Notes under the pieces: model-generated | Databases searched by the model: none | Seen by the model: the letters and a program-made list of their open reading frames with translations, nothing else | What the model was told of the DNA's origin: nothing | Source of the DNA: Pseudomonadota bacterium | Lineage (GTDB): Bacteria > Pseudomonadota > Alphaproteobacteria > Rhizobiales > Xanthobacteraceae | Assembly: GCA_023388935.1 (NCBI GenBank) | Contig: JAEWFG010000288.1 | Location: 1-7,322 of the forward strand | Direction: 5' to 3' | Length of the DNA: 7,322 nt | Made by a program: the position numbers and the translations under genes | Part shown: positions 1-4,561 of the stretch, one piece after another | Position numbering within the stretch: the stretch's first letter is position 1 | Layout: the number at the start of each line of letters is the position of its first letter

Positions 1-62
1 TCAGGCGGTGAAAAGCCGAAGGCAATCCTGTGCGCCTCGTCAGAGGAGATATGCGGCCGCAT
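1..62 (-). CDS. Third gene of the HD/nucleotidyltransferase operon, N-terminal 20 codons only
   Basis: An ATG at 62-60 opens a frame that stays open to the edge of the window and begins MRPHISSDEAHRIAFGFSPP. Its A is the last base of the TGA stop (64-62) of the nucleotidyltransferase, giving the TGATG junction typical of translational coupling. There is no good Shine-Dalgarno of its own, which fits reinitiation by ribosomes finishing the upstream gene. Twenty residues are too few to name a family, and I do not recognise it. By position it should be a third component of the cassette. It could also be a chance open frame, since the visible part is only 62 bases. Confidence 0.5.
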   Translation of the reverse strand, partial: MRPHISSDEAHRIAFGFSPP

Positions 63-1036
63 CAATCGGACCAAAAAACCGCGCTCTCACGAATAGGACG
101 GGCTAGCGCACGGTGGATCGGATGGGACTCTGTATAAGTATTCTTCAGGGCGCTCATCAAATGAAAGGCGAAATGGTGGCCTTCATTCTTCAGTTCTTTG
201 AAAGCCTCAACATGAGTCTTTCGGGAGGCCGTAACCTTCTCTAGCATTTTGCGAGTGTCGGCACTCTCTATTGCCCTCAAGAAAAGCGAATACGACTCAA
301 TTGCACGGTCCGCGTTGGCTCGACATGTCGTCTGAATCCGCTCAATCGGAGGAAGCGCGATAAGATCTCGCATGAGCTTCTTCTTCTGCTGAACGGAGCG
401 CTGATACATCTCGGCGGCCATTACAACTCCGCTAAAGTAAATCAGTTTGCGCGAGAATATCAGTTTTATATTCCTAATGCCCCAGGGCTTATTATCTTCA
501 AACGTCTTGTACTCGAAATCGACGCAGATAGTTCGGTAGTAGCGGATCAGGTCATTCAAAAAGAACATACCAATCTGGTGATCAGTTATTTCATCCCCGA
601 TGTACCGCTCGATTAGTTCGTCCCTCTGCTTCTCGAAGAGCCCCTTGTTATTGATTGCGAACCCCTCGATCAGAAACAATACACGCCGCGTGATGTTTGC
701 ATTGTCATCCTGCATCCCCCCAATGTTCTTTGAAAGATCACCTAACTCTAGTCTGCTTCCAAACACTCCCCCTGCAGAAGGTAGCTTGCCGATTGTCCTC
801 TTAACTATTGCCCGAACACCGATGTCAGCTCGTTTACGATCTCTTTCGGAAGCTCCAGTTGGGTGTAGGATGAAATAATCAAAATCGGACTGCGCTGACG
901 CTTCCCTTCTAGGGTACGACCCATTTGCTACGACCGCGCAATGAGGAATGTCTGCAGCGTTGAGCGCCTTCTCCAGCTTCCTTATCTTGTTTTCTGCGAA
1001 TTCTCTGCTTCTATCTATTATGTTTTCTACCTTCAT
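62..1036 (-). CDS. DUF294/GlnD-like nucleotidyltransferase, second gene of an HD-NTase operon
   Basis: A 324-aa protein of the polymerase-beta nucleotidyltransferase superfamily. Residues 39-53 carry the signature GS-x2-RR-E-x4-SDFD: G39 S40 begin the nucleotide-binding turn, and D51 and D53 are the probable metal-binding carboxylates. The RxE before SDxD resembles GlnD and DUF294 enzymes more than the MNT toxin-antitoxin type. The third carboxylate is not certain; E97 is one candidate. The rest (about 115-324) is probably all helical, with RYYRTICVDF near 165-174 and a basic stretch near 185-200, likely a substrate-binding domain. No signal peptide or membrane segment is seen. The ATG at 1036 has GGGGAG four bases upstream, inside the tail of the HD gene, so the two are translationally linked. 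The substrate is unknown: it could transfer NMP to a protein, RNA or small molecule, or make a signal nucleotide. Family call is fairly sure; function is not. Confidence 0.85.
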   Translation of the reverse strand: MKVENIIDRSREFAENKIRKLEKALNAADIPHCAVVANGSYPRREASAQSDFDYFILHPTGASERDRKRADIGVRAIVKRTIGKLPSAGGVFGSRLELGDLSKNIGGMQDDNANITRRVLFLIEGFAINNKGLFEKQRDELIERYIGDEITDHQIGMFFLNDLIRYYRTICVDFEYKTFEDNKPWGIRNIKLIFSRKLIYFSGVVMAAEMYQRSVQQKKKLMRDLIALPPIERIQTTCRANADRAIESYSLFLRAIESADTRKMLEKVTASRKTHVEAFKELKNEGHHFAFHLMSALKNTYTESHPIHRALARPIRESAVFWSD

Positions 1037-1958
1037 TTCTCCCCTTCACCTCATTGTACCGATCGTTCAATTTGTTGAACTGTCTAGGTGCAGCCCTTTT
1101 GTCGATCTTAAAGGTTCGAACACGTTGCACGTTGGGCGCCTCCTCTCGCTGGCCCGCAAGCACATCCTCGAACTCACGACCAAGCTCAGCTTCAAACTCC
1201 TCGTCATTAAGGAAGAAATGATCGCCCCGAATTCTCGGTTTCAGCAGATTGAGGGTGCGAGTGAATGCCTCATCGTACGTCGCGTAGTGAGCTGCGAAAA
1301 TATGCTCGTTATAGACACAACTCTTAAGATCCCAAAACAGGTCGAGCTGGCGGACCCGCACGTGCTCACGGGCCAGCGAACCGATCAGCGCAGAGCGATC
1401 TAAAGACGTATCAATATTGAAGAACTCAGCTGCCCGTATAATTCCCTCAATCGTGTCAACATTGATCGAGCCGTAGTACAGGCGATAAACAGCCGGTATC
1501 GACCAAGGATCTCGGACAAATCGTCGGTAATCTATCCAAAGCCCGAAACGTTTCAGGAGACGCGAAACCTCGCTATCTTCGTTCTCGATAATAGTCTGAA
1601 GGGCTATGTGGTGGTTTAGGCCGAACACAGCAGAGAAAAACGGCTCCGACGAGTGCGAATACGGGCCATGTCCAACATCATGTAGAAGTGCGTTCGCCAC
1701 AGCGATCCGCAGTTCACCCGCCGAGAGGCTCATGTGGTCGCATATCGAACACATTATTTCAGCGACGCCGAGCGAATGATCCAAGCGCGACCCAGACGAG
1801 GAGTTGTTACTGTTCTTCGGTCCTGTAGACATGCGATCGATTGCGCCCAGGAATGAGACCTTACCCAAGCGCTGGAATGAACGACTTTCAACAATAGCAG
1901 AGGCCATGTCTCGAATATCGACGGGCATCGCCTCAAAAAGCGAAAGATAAGAACCCAT
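1011..1958 (-). CDS. HD-domain phosphohydrolase, SAMHD1/dGTPase-like
   Basis: A 315-aa cytosolic metal-dependent phosphohydrolase. The order FQRLGKVSFLGA (about 28-39), RLDHSLGV (H61), LLHDVGHGPYSH (H93, D94) and NVDTIEGIIRAA (D168) reproduces the H...HD...D metal ligands and the surrounding sequence of SAMHD1/dGTPase-like enzymes, so the site looks intact. That family removes triphosphate from dNTPs, though members also act on other nucleotides. A Ser/Asn-rich loop (about 48-57) replaces the usual sequence before the first His. The C-terminal quarter is charged and unassigned. I chose ATG 1958 because GGAG lies five bases upstream; an in-frame TTG at 1982 would add eight residues but has no ribosome site. 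The last 26 bases overlap the nucleotidyltransferase gene. G+C is visibly lower than in the genes to the right, suggesting transfer. Confidence 0.88.
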   Translation of the reverse strand: MGSYLSLFEAMPVDIRDMASAIVESRSFQRLGKVSFLGAIDRMSTGPKNSNNSSSGSRLDHSLGVAEIMCSICDHMSLSAGELRIAVANALLHDVGHGPYSHSSEPFFSAVFGLNHHIALQTIIENEDSEVSRLLKRFGLWIDYRRFVRDPWSIPAVYRLYYGSINVDTIEGIIRAAEFFNIDTSLDRSALIGSLAREHVRVRQLDLFWDLKSCVYNEHIFAAHYATYDEAFTRTLNLLKPRIRGDHFFLNDEEFEAELGREFEDVLAGQREEAPNVQRVRTFKIDKRAAPRQFNKLNDRYNEVKGRNEGRKHNR

Positions 1959-2034
1959 CTCGGCTCCAAACCGACCGGCCAATCAGCGAATCGAGGCTGG
2001 TCGATCACACTCTAAGCCACATTAGGCGCGCGAA

Positions 2035-2056
2035 ATGCACCAAGGGCCTTGAGCAT
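2035..2056. repeat. Dyad in the leader of the HD/NTase operon
   Basis: ATGC-ac-CAAGG-g-CCTTG-a-GCAT: two nested inverted arms (2041-2051 perfect, outer arms 2035-2038 and 2053-2056, offset by one base). It lies between the possible promoter and the HD start codon, so it could be an operator or an mRNA hairpin. The rest of 1959-2085 shows no gene. Confidence 0.35.
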
Positions 2057-2085
2057 TACCGACCCAAATAGAATGAATTTCTTCA

Positions 2086-2113
2086 ACTTTAACGCGCGCT
2101 ATGACGTCGTCAA
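2086..2113 (-). promoter_or_regulatory. Possible sigma-70 promoter of the HD/NTase operon
   Basis: On the minus strand TTGACG (2113-2108) is followed after 16 bases by TAAAGT (2091-2086). The -35 matches five of six consensus bases and the -10 four of six. The resulting leader would be about 120 bases. It is the best match seen upstream of the HD gene, but it rests on pattern alone. Confidence 0.3.
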
Positions 2114-2143
2114 ACTTTTCGGCGACCTACTTTGGTCTTATCC

Positions 2144-2159
2144 TCAAATATTCAAATAT
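2144..2159. repeat. Tandem 8-bp direct repeat, TCAAATAT x2
   Basis: Two exact adjacent copies of TCAAATAT within an AT-rich patch about 30-45 bases upstream of the putative -35 of the HD operon. It could be an UP-like element, a regulator site or a scar at the edge of acquired DNA. Confidence 0.4.
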
Positions 2160-2170
2160 AATGGCACTTA

Positions 2171-2187
2171 GCGAGGCTATGCCTCGC
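2171..2187. repeat. Perfect inverted repeat GCGAGGC-TAT-GCCTCGC
   Basis: A 7-bp perfect stem with a 3-base loop, about 35 bases past the 73-aa gene in its direction of transcription. No T-run follows on either strand, so it is a weak terminator candidate at best. It lies where the base composition changes from high to lower G+C. Confidence 0.45.
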
Positions 2188-2212
2188 ATGAGTAAGGCCT
2201 CCTGATCGCATA

Positions 2213-2231
2213 ACCGGGCCTACAGCCCGGT
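2213..2231 (-). terminator. Hairpin spanning the stop codon of the 73-aa gene
   Basis: ACCGGGC and GCCCGGT form a 7-bp stem around a 5-base loop, and the TAG stop of the small gene starts in that loop. It has no T-tract, so intrinsic termination is doubtful. Protection of the mRNA 3' end, alone or with the hairpin at 2171-2187, is as likely. Confidence 0.3.
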
Positions 2232-2441
2232 ATACCCCGCCTTCACGGGGTCAACGCTGCCGTCGAGCTGGCGCAGATAGGTCAGGCCGAAGACTGTCAA
2301 CCTGTGGGGGTCCTTCTCGCCGGCTTCCATCAACGTGTTCAGGTAGATCGTGACCTTGGCCCGCGCCTCCTCGCTGGCCGCCGCGGTGCGGTTGGCGAGT
2401 AGGTCATAGGTCTGCATGATGCGGTCGATGGCAGCTTCCAT
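2220..2441 (-). CDS. Small helical protein, 73 aa, unknown function
   Basis: Begins MEAAIDRIMQTYDLL and ends VKAGYTGL. I chose the ATG at 2441 because a GAGGG ribosome site lies six bases upstream; the open frame reaches further, but there it is only the shadow of the 78-aa gene. The first 45 residues look like an amphipathic helix pair (TYDLLANRTAAASEEARAKVT), followed by a less regular tail. There is no membrane segment, signal peptide or cysteine motif. It starts 49 bases after the 78-aa gene and probably shares its transcript, which would place it in the general stress regulon. I do not recognise a family. Codon use is that of a high-GC resident gene. Confidence 0.7.
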   Translation of the reverse strand: MEAAIDRIMQTYDLLANRTAAASEEARAKVTIYLNTLMEAGEKDPHRLTVFGLTYLRQLDGSVDPVKAGYTGL

Positions 2442-2490
2442 GGCACCCTCTGGTTCTTGCCGATTTTCTTGCGAATTTTGGGAGTCTTGA

Positions 2491-2727
2491 TCAGGCAACC
2501 GCGCGGGCCTCGGACTGTGCCTCGAATCGCGAGATCGCCTTGTTGGCGAGCCTGATCTTGTTGAACTCGCCGTGCTGAAGCAGCTTGATGATGATCTCGA
2601 GCAGGCGCTCATTGGTAACGAGCGTGTCGGGAATGGCGCCGGAGCGGCGGAGGTAATTCGCAGCGATGGCATAGGCATCGCTTACGAGTTCGATGTTCGT
2701 TGCCTGAAGCCCGCGCTCGACCAGCAT
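2491..2727 (-). CDS. Small helical protein, 78 aa, probably EcfG-controlled
   Basis: Begins MLVERGLQATNIELV and ends SRFEAQSEARAVA. The ATG at 2727 is preceded by GGAGG with five bases between, an excellent site, so the longer frame to 2790 is rejected; it would also run back over the promoter. The protein is mostly helical with many Leu, Ile and Ala and carries LLEIIIKLLQHGEFNKIRL near 42-60, a pattern seen in small stress and chaperone-like proteins but not diagnostic. It is cytosolic by lack of signals. It is first in a two-gene unit with the 73-aa gene. The EcfG-type promoter ends only 23 bases upstream of the ATG, so it should be induced in general stress. No family recognised. Confidence 0.75.
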   Translation of the reverse strand: MLVERGLQATNIELVSDAYAIAANYLRRSGAIPDTLVTNERLLEIIIKLLQHGEFNKIRLANKAISRFEAQSEARAVA

Positions 2728-2750
2728 CGCATCCTCCGATCCGGACAGAC

Positions 2751-2775
2751 AACGGCGGTGCGGGGAACAGGTTCC
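2751..2775 (-). promoter_or_regulatory. EcfG-type general stress response promoter
   Basis: On the minus strand GGAAC (2775-2771) and CGTT (2754-2751) are separated by exactly 16 bases. This equals the consensus GGAAC-N16/17-CGTT known for EcfG sigma factors of alphaproteobacteria. The expected transcript start is near 2742-2746, giving a short leader that contains only the GGAGG of the 78-aa gene. GGAAC is also half of the palindrome GGAAC-AG-GTTCC (2764-2775). Confidence 0.7.
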
Positions 2776-2790
2776 ACCCGGCGGGGCCAA

Positions 2791-2817
2791 TTTTTTCGCA
2801 GCCGCGAAATGAAAAAA
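2791..2817. repeat. T-tract / hairpin / A-tract element
   Basis: A 6-bp stem TTTCGC-agcc-GCGAAA (2794-2809) flanked by a T-run (2791-2796) and an A-run (2812-2817). It follows directly after the ldtR terminator and sits just upstream of the EcfG-type promoter. It may help insulate the two units. Confidence 0.4.
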
Positions 2818-2846
2818 CGCACCGGTCCGGGCAGAGCCGGGCCGGC
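2812..2846 (-). terminator. Intrinsic terminator of the ldtR-like gene
   Basis: On the minus strand CCGGCCCGG, a 6-base loop and CCGGACCGG (2845-2822) make a stem of four plus four GC pairs with one C-A mismatch. TGCG and six Ts (2817-2812) follow. It lies about 80 bases past the UGA of the regulator gene and 14 bases past the next in-frame TAA. Confidence 0.6.
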
Positions 2847-2925
2847 GCGCTTGGGGAAGTTAGGCACGTTCGGGAGGCTTGCCGGTCTTGTTGCGGGCCG
2901 GCTTGGCCTTGGTCCCTCGTAAAAC

Positions 2926-3444
2926 TCAGAGCCGATACAGGATCTGGTCGGTCCAGAACCGCTCGAGGCGGTGCAGCGACTTGTTGAGCGTGGAGAACTC
3001 CTCGCCCGAGATGCCGCCGACCTGCTCGACCGTCTTGACGTGCTTCTGATAGAGCGTGTCGACGATACGGCGCACTTCCTGACCCTGCGGGGTCAGGCGA
3101 ATGCGCACCGAGCGGCGATCAACGCGCGAGCGCTGATGATCGAGGAAGCCGAGTTCGACGAGCTTCTTCAAATTGTAGGAGACGTTGGAGCCGAGATAGT
3201 AACCGCGCGTGCGAAGCTCGCCCGCGGTCAGCTCCTTGTCGCCGATGTTATAGAGCAGGAGCGCCTGCACCGAGTTGATGTCCGCACGACCGCGGCGATC
3301 GAATTCATCCTTGATGACGTCGAGCAGCCGGCGATGCAGCCGCTCCACCAGAGTCAAAGCTTCCAGATAGAGCGTCTGCACCGAGCCCTGCTGGCCGGAA
3401 ACGCGCTCTGCGGTATCTGCCGCAGTTGCGACGGCTTTCATCAT
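2926..3444 (-). CDS. ldtR: MarR-family winged-helix regulator, LdtR-like
   Basis: A 172-aa cytosolic transcription regulator, acting as a dimer in this family. Residues about 25-62 and 125-172 are the helices of the dimer interface. Residues 71-100 (ELTAGELRTRGYYLGSNVSY and on) form the helix-turn-helix, and 101-120 the wing, with the conserved D109 R110 R111 and the LTPQG strand. The YYLGSNVSYNLKKL core matches LdtR, known in Liberibacter and Sinorhizobium as an activator of an L,D-transpeptidase gene and a stress regulator; no such target is in this window. ATG 3444 has AGGGG eight bases upstream; the second Met at residue 2 is a less likely start. Dyads in the 5' region suggest autoregulation. 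Unusually, the frame stays open for 21 Lys/Arg/Pro-rich codons after the UGA (2925-2863) before TAA. Family sure, exact name likely. Confidence 0.85.
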   Translation of the reverse strand: MMKAVATAADTAERVSGQQGSVQTLYLEALTLVERLHRRLLDVIKDEFDRRGRADINSVQALLLYNIGDKELTAGELRTRGYYLGSNVSYNLKKLVELGFLDHQRSRVDRRSVRIRLTPQGQEVRRIVDTLYQKHVKTVEQVGGISGEEFSTLNKSLHRLERFWTDQILYRL

Positions 3445-3458
3445 GACACTTCCCCTGT

Positions 3459-3497
3459 TGTCGTTTTTATCGACACTTATTCGACGAAACTTGTGTC
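3459..3497. promoter_or_regulatory. Dyads upstream of ldtR, possible autoregulatory operator
   Basis: TGTCG-N7-CGACA (3459-3475) is joined to a wider dyad GACAC-N16-GTGTC (3472-3497) whose centre holds TTCG-A-CGAA. On the minus strand AAGTGTC occurs both here and right before the ldtR ATG. MarR regulators usually bind such 16-20-bp dyads in their own promoters. No convincing -35/-10 pair was found; TTGCAC (3514-3509) is the nearest -35-like hexamer. Confidence 0.4.
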
Positions 3498-3812
3498 TCG
3501 CCTGATAGGTGCAACTTAAGGGGCCCGTTTGAAGATCAGCTTAAACAAGACAATAAAGAGATCATGAATTTAAGACAGTGAATTGCGTATTAAGCCTGTG
3601 CCACAAGCACTTTTCGCAACCGTCTGTTGACCCTCGCAAGGTCCTGTTCACCCTCCGTCCGCCCCGATTGTCGCATTCCAGAACAGCCCCGCCCCGTTTC
3701 GAAACGCACGCGTAACGGCTGTGGCGAAACACGCTGGTTAGCGAAAAGTTAGAGCGAATTTTACGCAACGATCGGTCAACCAAGCGCGCACAACTTCCGC
3801 CAGCTCCGCTCT
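3498..3812. other. Intergenic region without a gene
   Basis: No frame here has a ribosome site and protein-like composition; the long open frames that cross it run through neighbouring genes in other phases. It holds the upstream part of the ldtR promoter, a phased direct repeat (3624-3655), a TTTCGAAA palindrome near 3697 and several GCGAA words between 3700 and 3770. No tRNA or known RNA was recognised. Confidence 0.5.
3624..3655. repeat. Phased direct repeat, 12 nt with 20-bp period
   Basis: CTGTTGACCCTC (3624-3635) and CTGTTCACCCTC (3644-3655) differ at one base and start 20 bases apart, so both lie on the same face of the helix. This is the arrangement of tandem regulator half-sites. 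No target gene is obvious, as ldtR starts about 180 bases away. Confidence 0.4.
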
Positions 3813-3934
3813 CGTGTCCCGGACAAGCGAAGCGGAGCGAAGAGCCGGGACCCAGAGGCCACAAACGAGATCGCGGAGAGATGGGCCCCGGCTCAGCAGC
3901 GCACCACTCCGTGCTGCGCTGCGTCCGGGGCACG
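3813..3934. repeat. Nested palindromic interspersed repeat, 122 bp
   Basis: The outer arms CGTGTCCCGGAC (3813-3824) and GTCCGGGGCACG (3923-3934) are inverted with one mismatch. The inner arms GAGCCGGGACCCA (3842-3854) and TGGGCCCCGGCTC (3882-3894) are also inverted with one mismatch, and all four arms share a CCCGG core. Between right inner and outer arms a CAGCGCAC / GTGC..GCTG imperfect stem adds a third hairpin. I recall similar GTCCCGGAC...GTCCGGGG units scattered between genes of Bradyrhizobium and relatives, so this is probably a multicopy REP/MITE-like element. It ends 22 bases beyond the stop of the membrane protein gene and may also act as its terminator. Confidence 0.65.
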
Positions 3935-3956
3935 CACATCCGAACAACCCGAACCG

Positions 3957-4436
3957 CTACGGCGGCCGTTCCCGCGCGGCCATCCAGGCGAGCGCGAGAT
4001 AGGCGGCGAGCATGAAGACTTCGACCCCGACCACGATCAGGCTGCCGCCATAGATGCCCGGGAACATCAGCTCGATTACCGCCATCGACACCACGGTCGT
4101 GAGCCACACCACCGCGCCCCAGGGCGTGGCCAGCCACAGGCCGACCGCGGCGACGAGTTCGATCACGGCGAAGTAGACGGTGGCGGCCTGCCAGGCCATC
4201 GACTGGTTCTCGAACGCCTCGTCCTCGCCGCCGACGAAGCCGGTGACCTGCGCCCAGTGATAGAGACCCTTGAGGATCGACAGCACCGCCATCACGCGCA
4301 GGAACAGCACGAGCCGACGCGTCCAGACATTGTCGTCGGACTCCGGGCGCTCCGACGAGATCGCAGCGACTGACGTCGCCTTGTCTCGGGCATTGGCGCT
4401 GTCGCGGGCCGCATCGCGGGTGGAGATCTCGGACAT
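3957..4436 (-). CDS. Four-helix inner membrane protein, probably DUF6163
   Basis: A 159-aa protein with a polar, charged N-terminus (1-37) and four hydrophobic segments at about 40-62, 81-103, 106-125 and 131-152, ending in a basic MAARERPP tail. There is no signal peptide and no charged or cysteine motif that would suggest an enzyme. The WTRRLVLFLRVMAVLS...GLYHWAQVTGF segment is, from memory, typical of DUF6163 proteins of Bradyrhizobium and Rhodopseudomonas; function unknown. I chose ATG 4436, which has AAGGGGG just upstream; the frame reaches 4499 but without a site. It is divergent from hemB across 125 bases. A TTGACC (4499-4494) could be its -35, with no good -10 at the right distance. 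An alternative description would be a DoxX-like four-helix protein. Confidence 0.75.
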   Translation of the reverse strand: MSEISTRDAARDSANARDKATSVAAISSERPESDDNVWTRRLVLFLRVMAVLSILKGLYHWAQVTGFVGGEDEAFENQSMAWQAATVYFAVIELVAAVGLWLATPWGAVVWLTTVVSMAVIELMFPGIYGGSLIVVGVEVFMLAAYLALAWMAARERPP

Positions 4437-4505
4437 GGCCCCCTTCTGGCTGCTTCGCCCTGCAAAATCAATCGGCTGCCATCCCTTGCGGCAGGTCAAG
4501 CCGCG

Positions 4506-4534
4506 GTGACGGGAACCATGCGAACTGGTATAAG
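4506..4534 (+). promoter_or_regulatory. Sigma-70-type promoter of hemB
   Basis: GTGACG (4506-4511) and TATAAG (4529-4534) are spaced by 17 bases; they match TTGACA at four and TATAAT at five of six positions. The start would be near 4541, leaving a leader of about 20 bases that carries GGAGGAA before the hemB ATG. Confidence 0.6.
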
Positions 4535-4542
4535 AATAATTC
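4534..4542. promoter_or_regulatory. Small dyad GAAT-A-ATTC over the hemB start region
   Basis: A perfect 4-bp dyad just after the -10 box. In Bradyrhizobium hemB expression is known to respond to iron through Irr, whose ICE sites contain inverted AGAA/TTCT words. This site is shorter than such a motif, so it is only a candidate. Confidence 0.25.
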
Positions 4543-4561
4543 CAGCCGGAGGAAGAGTGTA

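Noticed and set aside
948..1403. 151-aa plus-strand frame across the HD/NTase junction
   Set aside because: It is antisense to two well-supported genes and shows no motif.
62..1982. Classical CBASS or MNT-HEPN toxin-antitoxin
   Set aside because: No CD-NTase-type effector, Cap2/Cap3 or HEPN protein is visible, and the NTase is larger with a GlnD/DUF294-like signature.
2171..2231. Riboswitch or tRNA from the paired hairpins
   Set aside because: The two stems do not form a cloverleaf or any known aptamer, and the second overlaps a stop codon.
2971..3519. 182-aa open frame antisense to ldtR
   Set aside because: The MarR protein on the minus strand is clear; this is its complement.
3813..3934. 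CRISPR array
   Set aside because: The arms are inverted, not direct repeats, and there are no regular spacers.
3562..4137. 191-aa open frame spanning the gap and the membrane protein gene
   Set aside because: It overlaps the palindromic element and lies out of phase in a certain gene; low-complexity Arg/Gly sequence.
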